Below, one piece after another: positions 5,809-6,354 of a DNA stretch of 6,354 nt; within the stretch, counting starts at the first letter, position 1; every line of letters starts with the position of its first letter. A model generated the notes under the pieces. The model saw only the letters and a program-made list of their open reading frames with translations. It was not told the DNA's origin and searched no databases. The stretch comes from Alphaproteobacteria bacterium (GTDB lineage Bacteria > Pseudomonadota > Alphaproteobacteria > Rickettsiales > UBA998): positions 1 through 6,354 of the forward strand of contig JAKFYP010000040.1 in NCBI GenBank assembly GCA_021730835.1. Reading direction: 5' to 3'. The position numbers were made by a program, and so were the translations under genes.

Positions 5809-6354
5809 CTATGTGGTGGAACTGCCCAGATTGGCCGGGTCGGAGATCAGTTCGACCGTTACGGTCGTCCCTTCTCCCGGCGTGCTTTCCAGCGTGATGC
5901 TACCTTTATGCAACTCTACCAGCTTCTTTGTCAGGGGCAGGCCCAGCCCGGTTCCTTCATAGCGGCGGTTCAGCCCGCTGTCGATCTGCCCGAAACTCTG
6001 GAATGCCTTGGCAATATCGGCCTCGCTCATACCGATACCGGTATCCCGCACGATAAATGTACAATGGGTGCGCCCATCGCCGATAGGGTATACCCGGGCG
6101 TTGAGCGTGACTGAGCCGCCGGGATTGGTGAACTTCACAGCATTGGAGAGCAGATTGAGCATAATCTGAATGAAACGCACCCGATCAGCGACAATATAGC
6201 CAATATTATCCTGTATATCAGCCACCATCCTGATTTCGCCCTTTTCCGCCCGTTCGCTGATAATGGTCATACATTTTTTGAGGGCCTTGGGTACGTTGAA
6301 TTCCTCGATTTCAAGTGTCAGCTTACCGGCTTCGGCTTTGGAAAGATCGAGTAT
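5809..6354 (-). CDS. Sensor histidine kinase (C-terminal part, cut by window edge)
   Basis: The visible 181 residues are the end of a two-component sensor kinase that autophosphorylates with ATP and passes phosphate to a response regulator. They begin with ILDLSKAEAGKLTLE (1-15), the typical end of the HisKA dimerisation helix; the phosphorylated histidine lies upstream, outside the window. The HATPase_c domain follows with an N box NLLSNAVKFT (67-76), G1 box DTGIGM (104-109), an F box FQSFGQID (118-125) and G2 box GTGLGLPLTKKLVE (134-147), so the ATP site looks intact. The protein ends soon after this domain, so there is no C-terminal receiver domain. An internal ATG at 6270 is not the start, because the frame runs open to the window edge. 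Sensor region and partner regulator are not visible. No terminator separates it from the MarR gene, 66 bp on. Confidence 0.95.
   Translation of the reverse strand: MLDLSKAEAGKLTLEIEEFNVPKALKKCMTIISERAEKGEIRMVADIQDNIGYIVADRVRFIQIMLNLLSNAVKFTNPGGSVTLNARVYPIGDGRTHCTFIVRDTGIGMSEADIAKAFQSFGQIDSGLNRRYEGTGLGLPLTKKLVELHKGSITLESTPGEGTTVTVELISDPANLGSSTT

Overview
The window reads as ordinary chromosomal DNA from a moderately GC-rich alphaproteobacterium. The evidence is indirect: an alphaproteobacterial-looking SecF, a MarR regulator of the type seen in alphaproteobacteria, a periplasmic TAXI binding protein and a Gram-negative MurJ. I cannot name the genus. There are seven protein-coding genes, two of them cut by the window edges. 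I see no tRNA, rRNA, CRISPR array, transposase gene or phage gene.

Left block (1-2423, all minus strand). A Na+/Ca2+ exchanger-family antiporter (1461-2423) is followed by a 190-bp intergenic region packed with inverted and direct repeats, including a good intrinsic terminator. Then come secF (340-1269) and the start of ribF (1-331, cut by the edge). secF and ribF are only 8 bp apart and probably co-transcribed. secD, the usual partner of secF, is not next to it.

Middle (2424-4050). The antiporter gene and murJ (plus strand, 2471-4012) diverge from a 47-bp gap with overlapping candidate promoters. murJ encodes the lipid II flippase and keeps the conserved charged residues of the family. It converges on the next gene across 38 bp.

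Right block (4051-6354, all minus strand). In transcription order this holds the C-terminal part of a sensor histidine kinase (5809-6354, cut by the edge), a MarR-family regulator of LdtR type (5242-5742) and a secreted TAXI-family TRAP solute-binding protein (4051-5115). No TRAP membrane subunit lies beside the TAXI gene, so it is an orphan here. A kinase, a regulator and a periplasmic binding protein in one direction could form a sensory unit, but that is only suggested by order.

The genes have recognisable families and I see no clearly new system. The most unusual DNA is the palindromic region at 1270-1460: a hairpin-within-hairpin repeat resembling a REP/BIME element, and a 26-bp imperfect copy of the antiporter gene's 3' end.
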